A DNA stretch of 61,960 nucleotides from an uncultured Chloroflexota bacterium (GTDB lineage: Bacteria; Chloroflexota; Anaerolineae; Anaerolineales; Anaerolineaceae): contig CADATZ010000020.1 in the NCBI GenBank assembly GCA_902791025.1, forward strand, positions 1-61,960. Direction: 5' to 3'. Numbering within the stretch: the stretch's first letter is position 1; each line of letters starts with the position of its first letter. Positions 24,366 to 31,627 of this stretch are shown piece by piece. The position numbers and the translations under genes are program-made. The notes below the pieces were generated by a model. That model had not been told where the DNA came from and made no database searches. It worked only from the letters and a program-made list of their open reading frames with translations.

Positions 24366-25250
24366 ATGGAAAAGGAAGAGTTTGACATAACCCTGTGCTT
24401 ATTCGACCCGGCGGACCCGGGTCCCTATGAACAATATATTTTGCCGCACATCACCGCGGAGATGCGGCAGGACCCAGAGGATTACGCAGCGCTTGGCGCG
24501 GTGTGGAATGAGTGCGCCGTAGGCGCGGCTGTGGTCACGGAAGACGAGGACGACCCGGACGCCGCCTCGATGGCAAGCCTGTTTGTGGACCCGCAGATGC
24601 GCCGCCGGGGAATCGGTACGGCACTGCTTGAGCTTTCCCTGAAGGCTGCCGCTGGAGCGGGTGCGGAGAGACTGACGCTTTCCTACACCCTCACCGGGGA
24701 AGAGCTGGAGGCGATGGACAGCACCGTCCGCGCACTGGGCGGGGAACCGGAGTTCCAATACCCGGCTTACTCCATGGACAGCGTTGATTTCCGTGATTCC
24801 AGGCTCCTTGGGCGGGCGTTCCGTCCGGGTTACAAGATGCCGGAAAATGTCGTCCGCTTTATTGACCTGACGCCCCATCAGCTCGAAACGCTCCAGGCCG
24901 ACCCGGATGCGCCGTGGTACTCTCCCGGAATGCAGCCGGAGCTCTCCCTTGCCTATCTCAAGGACGGACAGGTCGTGGGGTTCTGGTTCGGCTGTGAGAG
25001 CACGCCGGGGAATTATTCGGTGAAGGGCATCTGGAGCTCTCCCGCCGCTCCGTTCAACACCCTGCATGCGCTGCTTTTAGCGCATGTGAACCTTTGTTAT
25101 ACCCACTGCGGCGGGGATTTCAGCTACCACTGCGCCACCGCTGTGAAGGCAGCAGAGAAGATCGTCCAGGCCTATACGGAAGGTAAATACCGCCGTCTGG
25201 AGGCGCACCGCGCGGTGCTCACTCCGGATGCGGGTGAAAGCGGATCATAA
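24366..25250 (+). CDS. GNAT family N-acetyltransferase with two GNAT-like halves
   Basis: A 294-residue protein. The first half is a canonical GNAT domain with SLFVDPQMRRRGIGTALLEL at about 71-90, where RRRGIGTA binds acetyl-CoA. The second half (about 140-285) has GNAT-like strands (LSLAYLKDGQVVGFWFG, VKGIWSSP) without the acetyl-CoA loop, as in tandem GNATs in which one domain is degenerate. GGAAGGAG precedes the ATG. It sits inside the DUF4157 region; modification of a toxin or its target is possible but not supported by sequence. Confidence 0.8.
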   Translation: MEKEEFDITLCLFDPADPGPYEQYILPHITAEMRQDPEDYAALGAVWNECAVGAAVVTEDEDDPDAASMASLFVDPQMRRRGIGTALLELSLKAAAGAGAERLTLSYTLTGEELEAMDSTVRALGGEPEFQYPAYSMDSVDFRDSRLLGRAFRPGYKMPENVVRFIDLTPHQLETLQADPDAPWYSPGMQPELSLAYLKDGQVVGFWFGCESTPGNYSVKGIWSSPAAPFNTLHALLLAHVNLCYTHCGGDFSYHCATAVKAAEKIVQAYTEGKYRRLEAHRAVLTPDAGESGS

Positions 25251-25285
25251 CCGAAGCGGATCGATAAATTTCCTGCGTTGAGCAG

Positions 25286-25341
25286 AAAAAAAGGGGAGTG
25301 GAAGGAACTGCGCATCGGCAGACCTAACCATCCCTTTTTTT
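25286..25341 (+). terminator. Terminator after the tandem GNAT gene
   Basis: AAAAAAAGGGGAGTGG (25286-25301) pairs imperfectly with CCATCCCTTTTTTT (25328-25341). An inner CTGCGCATCGGCAG hairpin adds stability. The A-tract/T-tract design suits either strand. Confidence 0.65.
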
Positions 25342-25409
25342 AAGGAAATACTAATTAATGTCCAATTCACGTTGAATGAGTCAATGTAACCTGTTCTGTT
25401 GGAGGAATA

Positions 25410-25721
25410 ATGGCATCAAGGAAAGAATATCTGGATTTTATAATGGATCAGCTTTCCGGGCTGGAAGATGTTTCGCACCGGACGATGATGGGGGAATATA
25501 TTCTCTATTACCGCGGCAAGGTGATTGGCGGGATTTATGACGACCGTTTTCTCGTCAAACCAACAAAGTCAGCCCGGTCCCTGATGCCGGAGGCTCCTCT
25601 GCAGCTCCCGTACGCAGGCGCGAAAGAAATGCTGCTCGTGGATAATGTGGAGAACCGCGAGTTCCTGCAGGATCTTCTGAAAGCAATGTACGATGAATTG
25701 CCCACGCCAAAGAGACATTGA
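25410..25721 (+). CDS. TfoX/Sxy N-terminal domain protein
   Basis: A 103-residue protein consisting only of the TfoX N-terminal fold: MASRKEYLDFIMDQL, RTMMGEYILYYRGKVIGGIYDDRFLVK and PYAGAKEMLLVDNVEN are the family blocks. Stand-alone TfoX_N proteins are common in Firmicutes and are not proven competence regulators. Start ATG follows GGAGGAATA. It is monocistronic between terminators. Confidence 0.88.
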   Translation: MASRKEYLDFIMDQLSGLEDVSHRTMMGEYILYYRGKVIGGIYDDRFLVKPTKSARSLMPEAPLQLPYAGAKEMLLVDNVENREFLQDLLKAMYDELPTPKRH

Positions 25722-25811
25722 CAGAAAAAAAGTGCTTTTTCGCGTAAAACACGCATATCGCAAACCTGCATTTCCGTATATTTCCGAGTAATATACCCGT
25801 TATCAAAGCTA

Positions 25812-25859
25812 TTGACAAACTTTCACAAACGTTATATAATAAGGATTATATAACGTTTG
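25812..25859 (+). promoter_or_regulatory. Perfect promoter overlapped by a 15+15 bp operator
   Basis: TTGACA (25812-25817), a 17-bp spacer and TATAAT (25835-25840) are full consensus. The palindrome CAAACGTTATATAAT (25826-25840), spacer AAGG, ATTATATAACGTTTG (25845-25859) covers the -10 box and start point. Binding of the TetR protein encoded 20 bp downstream would block initiation, so autorepression relieved by a ligand is expected. Confidence 0.85.
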
Positions 25860-25879
25860 TTATATATAAAGGAGATGAT

Positions 25880-26449
25880 ATGCCGCCGAAGGTCAGGATC
25901 ACAAAAAAGATGGTTGAGGATGCTTCCTTTGAGGTCGTCAGGATGCAGGGGCATGAAAACCTGAACGCCCGGACGATTTCGGAACATCTGGGATGCTCTA
26001 CACAGCCTGTGCTGTACAATTTCAAAACCGTGGATGAGATCCGTGAAGCAGCCTATGCAATCGCGGATGCTTATCACACGGAGTTCATCATGCCGAAAGA
26101 GACCGATAAGAACCCGATGCTTGCACTGGGACTGAATTATGTCCGCTTCGGGCACGAAGAGAGGAACCTGTTCCGCTTCCTGTTCCAGACGAATAAATTC
26201 GGCGGGAAGAATGTGGATGCGCTTATCCGTGATCCGAATCTCGCGGGAATATTAGCCGTAATGGCAAAGGGGCTCGGCTGCGGAACCGAGGAAGCCCGGG
26301 AGATGTTTCTGACGTTTTTCTGCGTGGCGCATGGTCTTGCCAGTCTGCTGGCTAACAATTCCATGGAATATGATGAAGAGCAAAGCCGGAAGATGTTGGA
26401 AAACGTCTTCCACGGGATGATTGCTGCCCGGAAAGGAAAACTGTTATGA
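25880..26449 (+). CDS. TetR family transcriptional regulator
   Basis: A 189-residue regulator. Residues 8-50 form the helix-turn-helix (ITKKMVEDASFEVVRMQG, then NARTISEHLGCSTQPVLYNF), and the rest is an all-helical ligand domain. AAAGGAGATGAT precedes the ATG. It overlaps the CPBP protease gene by ATGA, so both are controlled by the upstream operator. The inducer is unknown. Confidence 0.93.
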   Translation: MPPKVRITKKMVEDASFEVVRMQGHENLNARTISEHLGCSTQPVLYNFKTVDEIREAAYAIADAYHTEFIMPKETDKNPMLALGLNYVRFGHEERNLFRFLFQTNKFGGKNVDALIRDPNLAGILAVMAKGLGCGTEEAREMFLTFFCVAHGLASLLANNSMEYDEEQSRKMLENVFHGMIAARKGKLL

Positions 26450-27180
26450 AAAAACTTTATGAAAAAAATGAAGTTCTCTTCGCGGTACTCTGGATACTCG
26501 TTTATTGTTTTGTTCTGGTTCCGATACGCGGAAATTTCGGAGATGAAAGCATATGGATGACGTTGGCGCTGCTTCTCTTTGCTGCCGGGATCACAATTTT
26601 CGTGAAATCCAATCATCTTGAGGAGAAATACGGCCTGACCGGCTGGCCGAAGAACACCCGGCGTTTCCTGTACTTTCTCCCGATGTGGATCATCGTCACC
26701 GGAAATCTGTGGGGCGGGGTTTCTCCTGCGTATAAAGGTACCGCGCAGCTGTTCGCGGTTCTTTCAATGGCGCTGGTCGGTTATGTGGAGGAAATGATTT
26801 TTCGAGGCTTCCTGTTCAAGGCGCTGATCCCGAAAAACGGGATCGTGACTGCAATCATCATTTCATCAGTGACCTTCGGCATAGGACATGTCGTCAATCT
26901 GCTCACCGGACAGGGAAATCTTGAGACGATCGTGCAGATCATTTTTGCCGTCAGTCTGGGGTTCCTTTTCACAATGGTCTTTTACAAGAGCGGCAGCCTG
27001 CTCCCCTGTATCGCCGCCCACAGCCTGATCGATGTCTTCTCGAAATTCGCCGTTACCTCGGAAACCGCTGACAAAATCTATGTGGGTATGACAATCATCC
27101 TGGCCATTGCCTATTCCATCTATCTGAGCCGACTTGGATTGGGAGAAGCAAAACAAAATGCTCATCTCTCGGCAAGATGA
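26446..27180 (+). CDS. CPBP family intramembrane metalloprotease
   Basis: A 244-residue protein with about seven membrane helices and the complete CPBP/Abi motif set: EEMIFRG at 115-121 (E115, E116, R120), GIGHVVN with H148, and the late AHSLIDV with H192. These residues hold the catalytic site of Rce1-like glutamate proteases. Members confer bacteriocin self-immunity or process membrane proteins. Coupling to a TetR gene points to inducible protection, which is inference. The final 25 residues are polar. Confidence 0.9.
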   Translation: MKKLYEKNEVLFAVLWILVYCFVLVPIRGNFGDESIWMTLALLLFAAGITIFVKSNHLEEKYGLTGWPKNTRRFLYFLPMWIIVTGNLWGGVSPAYKGTAQLFAVLSMALVGYVEEMIFRGFLFKALIPKNGIVTAIIISSVTFGIGHVVNLLTGQGNLETIVQIIFAVSLGFLFTMVFYKSGSLLPCIAAHSLIDVFSKFAVTSETADKIYVGMTIILAIAYSIYLSRLGLGEAKQNAHLSAR

Positions 27181-27181
27181 A

Positions 27182-27268
27182 GGGGACGGACCTGAAGGTC
27201 CGACCCCACCATGCACCGATACAAACACGGGACAGTTCCGGAGTAACCGTCCCGGAACTGTCCCGTGT
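27182..27268. repeat. Two adjacent perfect hairpins of the GGGAC/GTCCC family
   Basis: GGGGACGGACCT (from 27182) mirrors AGGTCCGACCCC (to 27207) apart from one A-A pair. Then ACACGGGACAGTTCCGG (27225-27241) and CCGGAACTGTCCCGTGT (27252-27268) are perfect 17-bp arms. They separate the CPBP gene from the convergent DUF4157 mini-gene and could act as a bidirectional terminator. Confidence 0.75.
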
Positions 27269-27290
27269 GTTGATCAAAGGTTTGCTGTTT

Positions 27291-27518
27291 TTAAAAGGCC
27301 TTGCGATCCTTCATAAAATAATCAATCTTCTTCCCGGATTTTGCCTGCATCGGGCCTGCCGCGGAGGCGTTGGAGAGGGCCGCGGACGCGGCGTGGGAGA
27401 TCTCATGACCGAGCAGTGCCTGACCGTGGGCGCTGGTAAAGTCCAGCTTGCCCGGCGCGAAGGCAATGTTGCTGCCCTTTGCGACGGCTTCGGCCTCGGC
27501 TGTTGTCTTTTTCGACAT
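27291..27518 (-). pseudogene. Miniature DUF4157-like copy with two internal deletions
   Basis: A 75-residue frame joins three pieces of the shared module: a start like SKKT, then AEAVAKGSNIAFAPGKLDF through GHEISH, then ALSNASAAGPMQAKSGKK. The LPNS region and the EARADREG region are absent. The DNA upstream of its ATG (TACTGTACGCC) resembles a damaged MSYTYA codon run. The HEISH motif survives. It may be a decayed copy or a minimal expressed product. Confidence 0.6.
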
Positions 27519-27535
27519 AATGGCGTACAGTATGT

Positions 27536-28201
27536 CTATGATTTTCTCTTTTTCTTTCCCTTGTAGTTTTTCGGCGGCTTTATGCGCTTTTTCTTATTTC
27601 CATCGTAATAAAATTGCTGCGTTATTTGCTTTTTTTCTCCGGCCCCGGGTGCGGCGTTTTCATTTACCGGTTTCCTCCCGCTTTTTGCCTGCATCGGGCC
27701 TACCGCGGAGGCGGCGGAGGCGGTCGAGAGGGCCGCGGACGCGCCGCCGTGGCCTGACGTGACGCTCATCCCGCGGGCGGCCATCATACCTTCCCGGTCG
27801 GCGCGGGCTTCCAGGGCGGAATCGTTCACCAGGCCGCTGCCCTTCACCTCGCCCCTTGCCTGGGACGCGACGTGGGAGATCTCATGGCCGAGCAGTGCCT
27901 GACCGTGGGTGCTGGAAAAGTCCAGCTTGCCCGGTGCGAAGGCAATGTTGCTGCCCTGCGCGACGGCTTCGGCCCCGGCCTTGCCTACCTCTTTGTTCTC
28001 ATAAAGCTTTACACCGGAAAGGTCCATGCCGAAGGAATCTTCCATCTTCTCGCGCATCACTGTGGGCATATCGACCTGATGACCCAGGCTCTCCACCATT
28101 GTGCTGTTGGGGAGGGAGGTTTCCTGCTTCTTACTGAGGAATGATGCCGTGTCGGTGTTTTTGCTGTTCCATTTTTTCTGCTGTGCGTAAGTGTAACTCA
28201 T
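27536..28201 (-). CDS. DUF4157-like protein B (short basic tail)
   Basis: A 221-residue family member. The module includes MSYTYAQQKK, SLPNS (29-33), HEISH (106-110), LEARADREG and the linker ending in MQAKSGRK at about 175. The C-terminal 45 residues are very basic (NKKKRIKPPKNYKGKKKRKS), unlike the tails of A, C and D, and would suit nucleic-acid or membrane contact. AAGAGGAAAA precedes the ATG. It is one of four genes and remnants reading leftwards in tandem. Confidence 0.75.
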   Translation of the reverse strand: MSYTYAQQKKWNSKNTDTASFLSKKQETSLPNSTMVESLGHQVDMPTVMREKMEDSFGMDLSGVKLYENKEVGKAGAEAVAQGSNIAFAPGKLDFSSTHGQALLGHEISHVASQARGEVKGSGLVNDSALEARADREGMMAARGMSVTSGHGGASAALSTASAASAVGPMQAKSGRKPVNENAAPGAGEKKQITQQFYYDGNKKKRIKPPKNYKGKKKRKS

Positions 28202-28257
28202 ATTTTCCTCTTTTGTTACTATTTATGGATTAGCCGCCGTGGCGGATGGTTCTTCCG

Positions 28258-28902
28258 TTACCCCCATTTCAGTCCGGGGCGGCGTGGACGATCTGTACGT
28301 ACCCTGTGCTTACTCTTCTTCTCCTGCTTTTTCCAATAATTCTCAATATACTTATCAATATTATTATCTTTTTTCTTCTTCCTGCCGCTTTTTGCCTGCA
28401 TCGGGCCGGCCGCGGAGGCGGCGGAGGAGCTTGAGAGGGCTGCGGATGCGCCGCCGTGGGAAGACGTGACGCTCTCCCCGCGGGCTGCTTTGAAACCTTC
28501 CCGGTCGGCGCGCTCTTCCAGCGCGTGATCGTTCACCAGGCCGCTGCCCTTCACCTCGCCCCTTGCCTGGGACGCGACGTGAGAGATCTCATGACCGAGC
28601 AGCTCCTGTCCGTGGGTGCTGGAAAAGTCCAGTTTTCCCGGTGCGAAGGCAATGTTGCTGCCCTGCGCGACGGCTTCGGCCCCGGCCTCGCCCACAGCTT
28701 TGTTCTCATAAAGCTTTACGGCCGTCAGGTCCATGCCGAAAGAATCTTCCATCTTCTCGCGCATCACCGTGGGCATATCGACCTGATGCCCCAGGTTCTC
28801 CACCATTGCGCTGTTGGGGAGGGAGGATTCTTTCTTCCTGCTGTGGAACGCCTCCGCGTTTTTGCTGGTCTTTTTTTTCATCTGAGTGAAACTGTAACTC
28901 AT
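28258..28902 (-). CDS. DUF4157-like protein C (short basic tail)
   Basis: A 214-residue member with MSYSFTQMKK, SSLPNS (26-31), HEISH (104-108), LEERADREG and an alanine-rich linker to MQAKSGRKK near 174. The tail of 40 residues is basic with a helix (NIDKYIENYWKKQEKKSK) and a proline/arginine end. I chose the ATG at 28902 because it matches the family start and has GAGGTG 8 nt upstream, identical to that of protein A; the longer frame lacks both. Confidence 0.75.
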   Translation of the reverse strand: MSYSFTQMKKKTSKNAEAFHSRKKESSLPNSAMVENLGHQVDMPTVMREKMEDSFGMDLTAVKLYENKAVGEAGAEAVAQGSNIAFAPGKLDFSSTHGQELLGHEISHVASQARGEVKGSGLVNDHALEERADREGFKAARGESVTSSHGGASAALSSSSAASAAGPMQAKSGRKKKKDNNIDKYIENYWKKQEKKSKHRVRTDRPRRPGLKWG

Positions 28903-28929
28903 AACGCTGCACCTCATTTTCATCCTATC

Positions 28930-29000
28930 GGGGACAGTCCCCCATCTCATTGCTGCTCATTTTCGTGGGAACAGTCCCATGAAGGGACAGTCCCCGTGGT
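28930..29000. repeat. Three GGGACAGTCCC-type palindromes
   Basis: GGGGACAGTCCCC (28930-28942), GGGAACAGTCCC and GGGACAGTCCCC (about 28984-28995) occupy the gap between proteins C and D. They form short self-complementary stems of a second repeat family. Confidence 0.7.
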
Positions 29001-29010
29001 CGTAAGTTTA

Positions 29011-30579
29011 TTAATAGCCTTCATCCTTTTTCAAAAGGTTTTCCTCCTCCAACACCTCGTCTTCCAGTTCTCCGAGATCTATTATTTCGTGGTTATTGTC
29101 TTTTTTGTTTTGTTCCTTTACCGCAGCCAGTTTCTTCATTACCTTGGCATCCAATTGTTTCGCTTTTTCTTTAAATGGGTCGACTTGGTCATTTTTTGAC
29201 ATTTCGATTACTTGATTGATAATATCTTCGTCCCATCCATCATCAGTTACATTATGTTGTGGTGTTGATTCTATAAGCGTATTATCACTATCCTTATTGC
29301 TCGTTATATTATTGATTATATTATTTTCATTCGTTATATTCGCAATCGAATTATCACTTTTCTCATTGATCAAATTCTCTTTGATATTATCATTTTCATT
29401 CTTTATATCTATAAGCGAATTATCATTTTCCTCATCGATTTCCTCATCGATCAAATCATTATCGCTATTATCAATTTCCTCATCGATCAAATTATTATCT
29501 CGATTATCTTTGTTAATTCTATTACCTTTTTCATCATACCCTCCGTATTCTTCTACGCCCAGGTACTCATCAATATCATAATCCGTAGCTTTCCATTTTT
29601 TCTTAAATTTACTTAATCGAGCCCTTTTGGCTTCTATCTGTTCCGGGCTTTCGAATATTTCTTCATCTTCACTAACTGAATCATTTCTCATCAAGGGTTC
29701 ATCATCGTACATACGTGGAATGTTTTTTGTCACGGGAATTACACCATCATCAATAGTATTTAATATTTTGTCTGTTTTTCCATGCTTAAAAACTGATTTT
29801 CCATTTATGAATCGCGGTCTATAGCCACCCATCTCCGCTGCCGCACGTTCCTGCCTTAATTTTTTCAGGTCATCACTGGGATTGAACCAATGGCTGCTCA
29901 CAGTACTGAACCAGTCATATATTGTTCCCAGCCAGCCTCTCTTTTTATTCAGCTGATAATCTTGTTCATCACTAATCAGCCTCATTGACCCATCTTTATT
30001 CTTCCATCGAGACTCATTCTCAGGCTCTTCTTCTATTATTTCCTGGTTCCTCTTACCGCTTTTAGCCTGCATCGGGCCTGCAGCGGAGGCGGCGGAAGCG
30101 TTGGAGAGGGGTGCGGACGCGCCACCGTAGCCCGGCGTGACGCTTTCCCCGCGGGCTGCCATGAGGCCTTCCCGGTCGGCGCGGGCTTCCAGGGCGTGAT
30201 CGTTCACCAGCCCGCTGCCCTTCACCTCGCCCCTTGCCTGGGACGCGACATGAGAGATCTCATGGCCGAGCAGCGCCTGACCGTGGGTACTGGTAAAGTC
30301 CATCTTGCCCGGCGCGAAGGCAATGTTGCTGCCCTGCGCGACGGCTTCGGCTCCAGCCTTGCCCACAGCTTTGTTTTCATAGAGCTTCACATCGGAGAGG
30401 TCCATGCCGAAGGCCCCTTCCATCTTCTCGCGCATCACCACGGGCATATCGACCTGGTGGCCGAGGTTCTCCACCATAGCGCTGTTGGGGAGGAAGGACT
30501 CCTTCTCCCCGCTGACGAACGTCTCCGCGCTCGACTTTTTGCTTCCCTTTTTTTTCTGCTGTTCGTAACTGTAACTCAT
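29011..30579 (-). CDS. DUF4157-like protein D (long acidic low-complexity C-terminus)
   Basis: A 522-residue member. Residues 1-178 are the shared module (MSYSYEQQKK, LPNS 30-33, HEISH 106-110, LEARADREG, linker to MQAKSGKR). Residues 180-340 are charged and of mixed type (WLGTIYDWFSTVSSHWF is a tryptophan-rich patch). Residues about 345-480 consist of degenerate repeats such as DNNLIDEEID, NSDNDLIDEEID, NENDNIKENLINE and NIINNITS. The C-terminal 40 residues are charged. The repeat region is AT-rich, unlike the GC-rich module, a sign that the two parts have different origins. GAGGGG precedes the ATG. Confidence 0.75.
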   Translation of the reverse strand: MSYSYEQQKKKGSKKSSAETFVSGEKESFLPNSAMVENLGHQVDMPVVMREKMEGAFGMDLSDVKLYENKAVGKAGAEAVAQGSNIAFAPGKMDFTSTHGQALLGHEISHVASQARGEVKGSGLVNDHALEARADREGLMAARGESVTPGYGGASAPLSNASAASAAGPMQAKSGKRNQEIIEEEPENESRWKNKDGSMRLISDEQDYQLNKKRGWLGTIYDWFSTVSSHWFNPSDDLKKLRQERAAAEMGGYRPRFINGKSVFKHGKTDKILNTIDDGVIPVTKNIPRMYDDEPLMRNDSVSEDEEIFESPEQIEAKRARLSKFKKKWKATDYDIDEYLGVEEYGGYDEKGNRINKDNRDNNLIDEEIDNSDNDLIDEEIDEENDNSLIDIKNENDNIKENLINEKSDNSIANITNENNIINNITSNKDSDNTLIESTPQHNVTDDGWDEDIINQVIEMSKNDQVDPFKEKAKQLDAKVMKKLAAVKEQNKKDNNHEIIDLGELEDEVLEEENLLKKDEGY

Positions 30580-30778
30580 TGATCAACCCCTCTTTTTCAT
30601 TCTTAAGCAGTTTCTCTGGTGGTTTGTGCCATTTTCCGTATGAAAAAAGTTTTGTTTTGGCGCAAATCACTTTGCATGGGCAACTGAATTATAACATTGA
30701 TTGCCATGGGGCAATATTATATTTCACTATGGAAGTAAGGAAAATTAATCTGATTCTAATCTATTCAATATGGAGCTT

Positions 30779-30903
30779 AAAGCACGCGAATCCGGGCTTG
30801 ATGTGACTCGGCGGCGTTCATCTCACCGAAACGTCAGGCGCTCAGCAGCAATGTCAAGCTGCCGCGGAACTCACGGCACATCAACACCGGCTTCGCGTGC
30901 TTT
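30779..30903. repeat. Large inverted repeat (27-bp arms, 24 matches)
   Basis: The arms are AAAGCACGCGAATCCGGG plus CTTGATGTG (30779-30805), and CACATCAACACCGG plus CTTCGCGTGCTTT (30877-30903). The 71-bp core is GC-rich, in contrast with the AT-rich flanks. Read in one frame, each arm encodes KARE(A/S)G(V/L)DV, as if a gene end had been duplicated in inverted orientation. The left flank holds CTATTCA. The 349-bp gap between 30580 and 30928 otherwise shows nothing. Confidence 0.6.
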
Positions 30904-30928
30904 TTCAGCTTTTTTTTTCATATATGTT

Positions 30929-31213
30929 TTACCGGTCATCCGGATTCTGTTCTTCATCTGCCACCTCTTCGGTGAGGGACGTCAGTTTATCTCTAAATTC
31001 TCTTGGAATATTTCCACGGCCAAATACCATTTTATGGAAAGCCATTTTAATACCATCCTCAATTTCAAGGAGCTCTTTTCCATCGGTATCCAACCTGCTG
31101 ATCCAATCAATTCGTATCGTTTTCATGAGCTCATTGACGACCAAATGTGGTGAAACAATATCTTCATATTCTTTCGGCATATTTTTCCATTGGGCTCTGA
31201 TCACGGTCTTCAT
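30929..31213 (-). CDS. Small hypothetical protein, 94 residues
   Basis: A soluble, mixed-charge 94-residue protein with a GGAAGAA site just before the ATG. It begins KTVIRAQWKNMPKEYEDIV and ends with an acidic tail (EEVADEEQNPDDR). No family is recognised. A cluster of TTGGCCAA palindromes lies 80-150 bp upstream, suggesting dedicated regulation. Confidence 0.5.
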   Translation of the reverse strand: MKTVIRAQWKNMPKEYEDIVSPHLVVNELMKTIRIDWISRLDTDGKELLEIEDGIKMAFHKMVFGRGNIPREFRDKLTSLTEEVADEEQNPDDR

Positions 31214-31293
31214 TTCTTCCGGCTTTTTTTCGAGACACGTTTACGCATCTTTTGTATATTTATAGATAAGATTTGGTTTGAGAAATGAAAACT

Positions 31294-31364
31294 TTGGCCA
31301 ATTAGCTTTGTCAATAGCCGTTTTGTTAAAAAAAACTTTGGCCAAATTGTTTGTCATTGGCCAA
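31294..31364 (-). promoter_or_regulatory. Three TTGGCCAA palindromes (operator-like iterons)
   Basis: TTGGCCAA occurs at 31294-31301, 31338-31345 and 31357-31364, each within a longer repeat resembling TGACAAAGCTAATTGGCCAA (minus strand). Spacings are 44 and 19 bp. On the minus strand TTGACA precedes the most gene-proximal copy, so a regulated promoter for the 94-residue gene is plausible. Confidence 0.45.
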
Positions 31365-31390
31365 ATAGCTTTGTCAGTATACAAAATTTG

Positions 31391-31463
31391 TGGGCCCGGC
31401 TGGGTTCGAACCAGCGACCAAGCGGTTATGAGCCGCCTGCTCTGACCGCTGAGCTACGGGCCC
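31391..31463 (-). tRNA. tRNA-Met (anticodon CAU)
   Basis: A 73-nt cloverleaf: the acceptor stem GGGCCCG/CGGGCCC is fully paired, followed by discriminator A. The D-arm is GCTC/GAGC, the anticodon stem GGCGG/CCGCT has loop CTCATAA, and the T-arm is GCTGG-TTCGAAC-CCAGC. The anticodon is CAU. A paired first base pair rules out the bacterial initiator, leaving elongator Met or the Ile tRNA that is lysidine-modified; I favour Met. CCA is not encoded. Confidence 0.95.
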
Positions 31464-31627
31464 TTGCGGTTTTTTGATTATAAACCTTAATCAACAGAAT
31501 TTGCAAATTTTTTTGTGAATTGATTATAATAGCTATAAGCTGGTCCCTGGCCTCTGGCCCCTGACCCCTTAAAACCATCCAGGTCCGCGAAGGAGAGAGC
31601 GCGGTTTTGGCAGTAAGGAATATCATT

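Noticed and set aside
24366..25250. Acetyltransferase as an immunity gene for protein A
   Set aside because: It has its own ribosome site, is separated by a stub and a repeat element, and shows ordinary GNAT motifs. Location alone is not enough.
22793..30579. A complete injection system or toxin-immunity locus
   Set aside because: No sheath, tube, baseplate, spike or AAA-ATPase genes and no obvious immunity partner lie in the window. Only cargo-like genes are visible.
30770..31153. 127-codon plus-strand frame
   Set aside because: It starts within an inverted repeat, continues through the antisense of the 94-residue gene, and has no ribosome site or family pattern.
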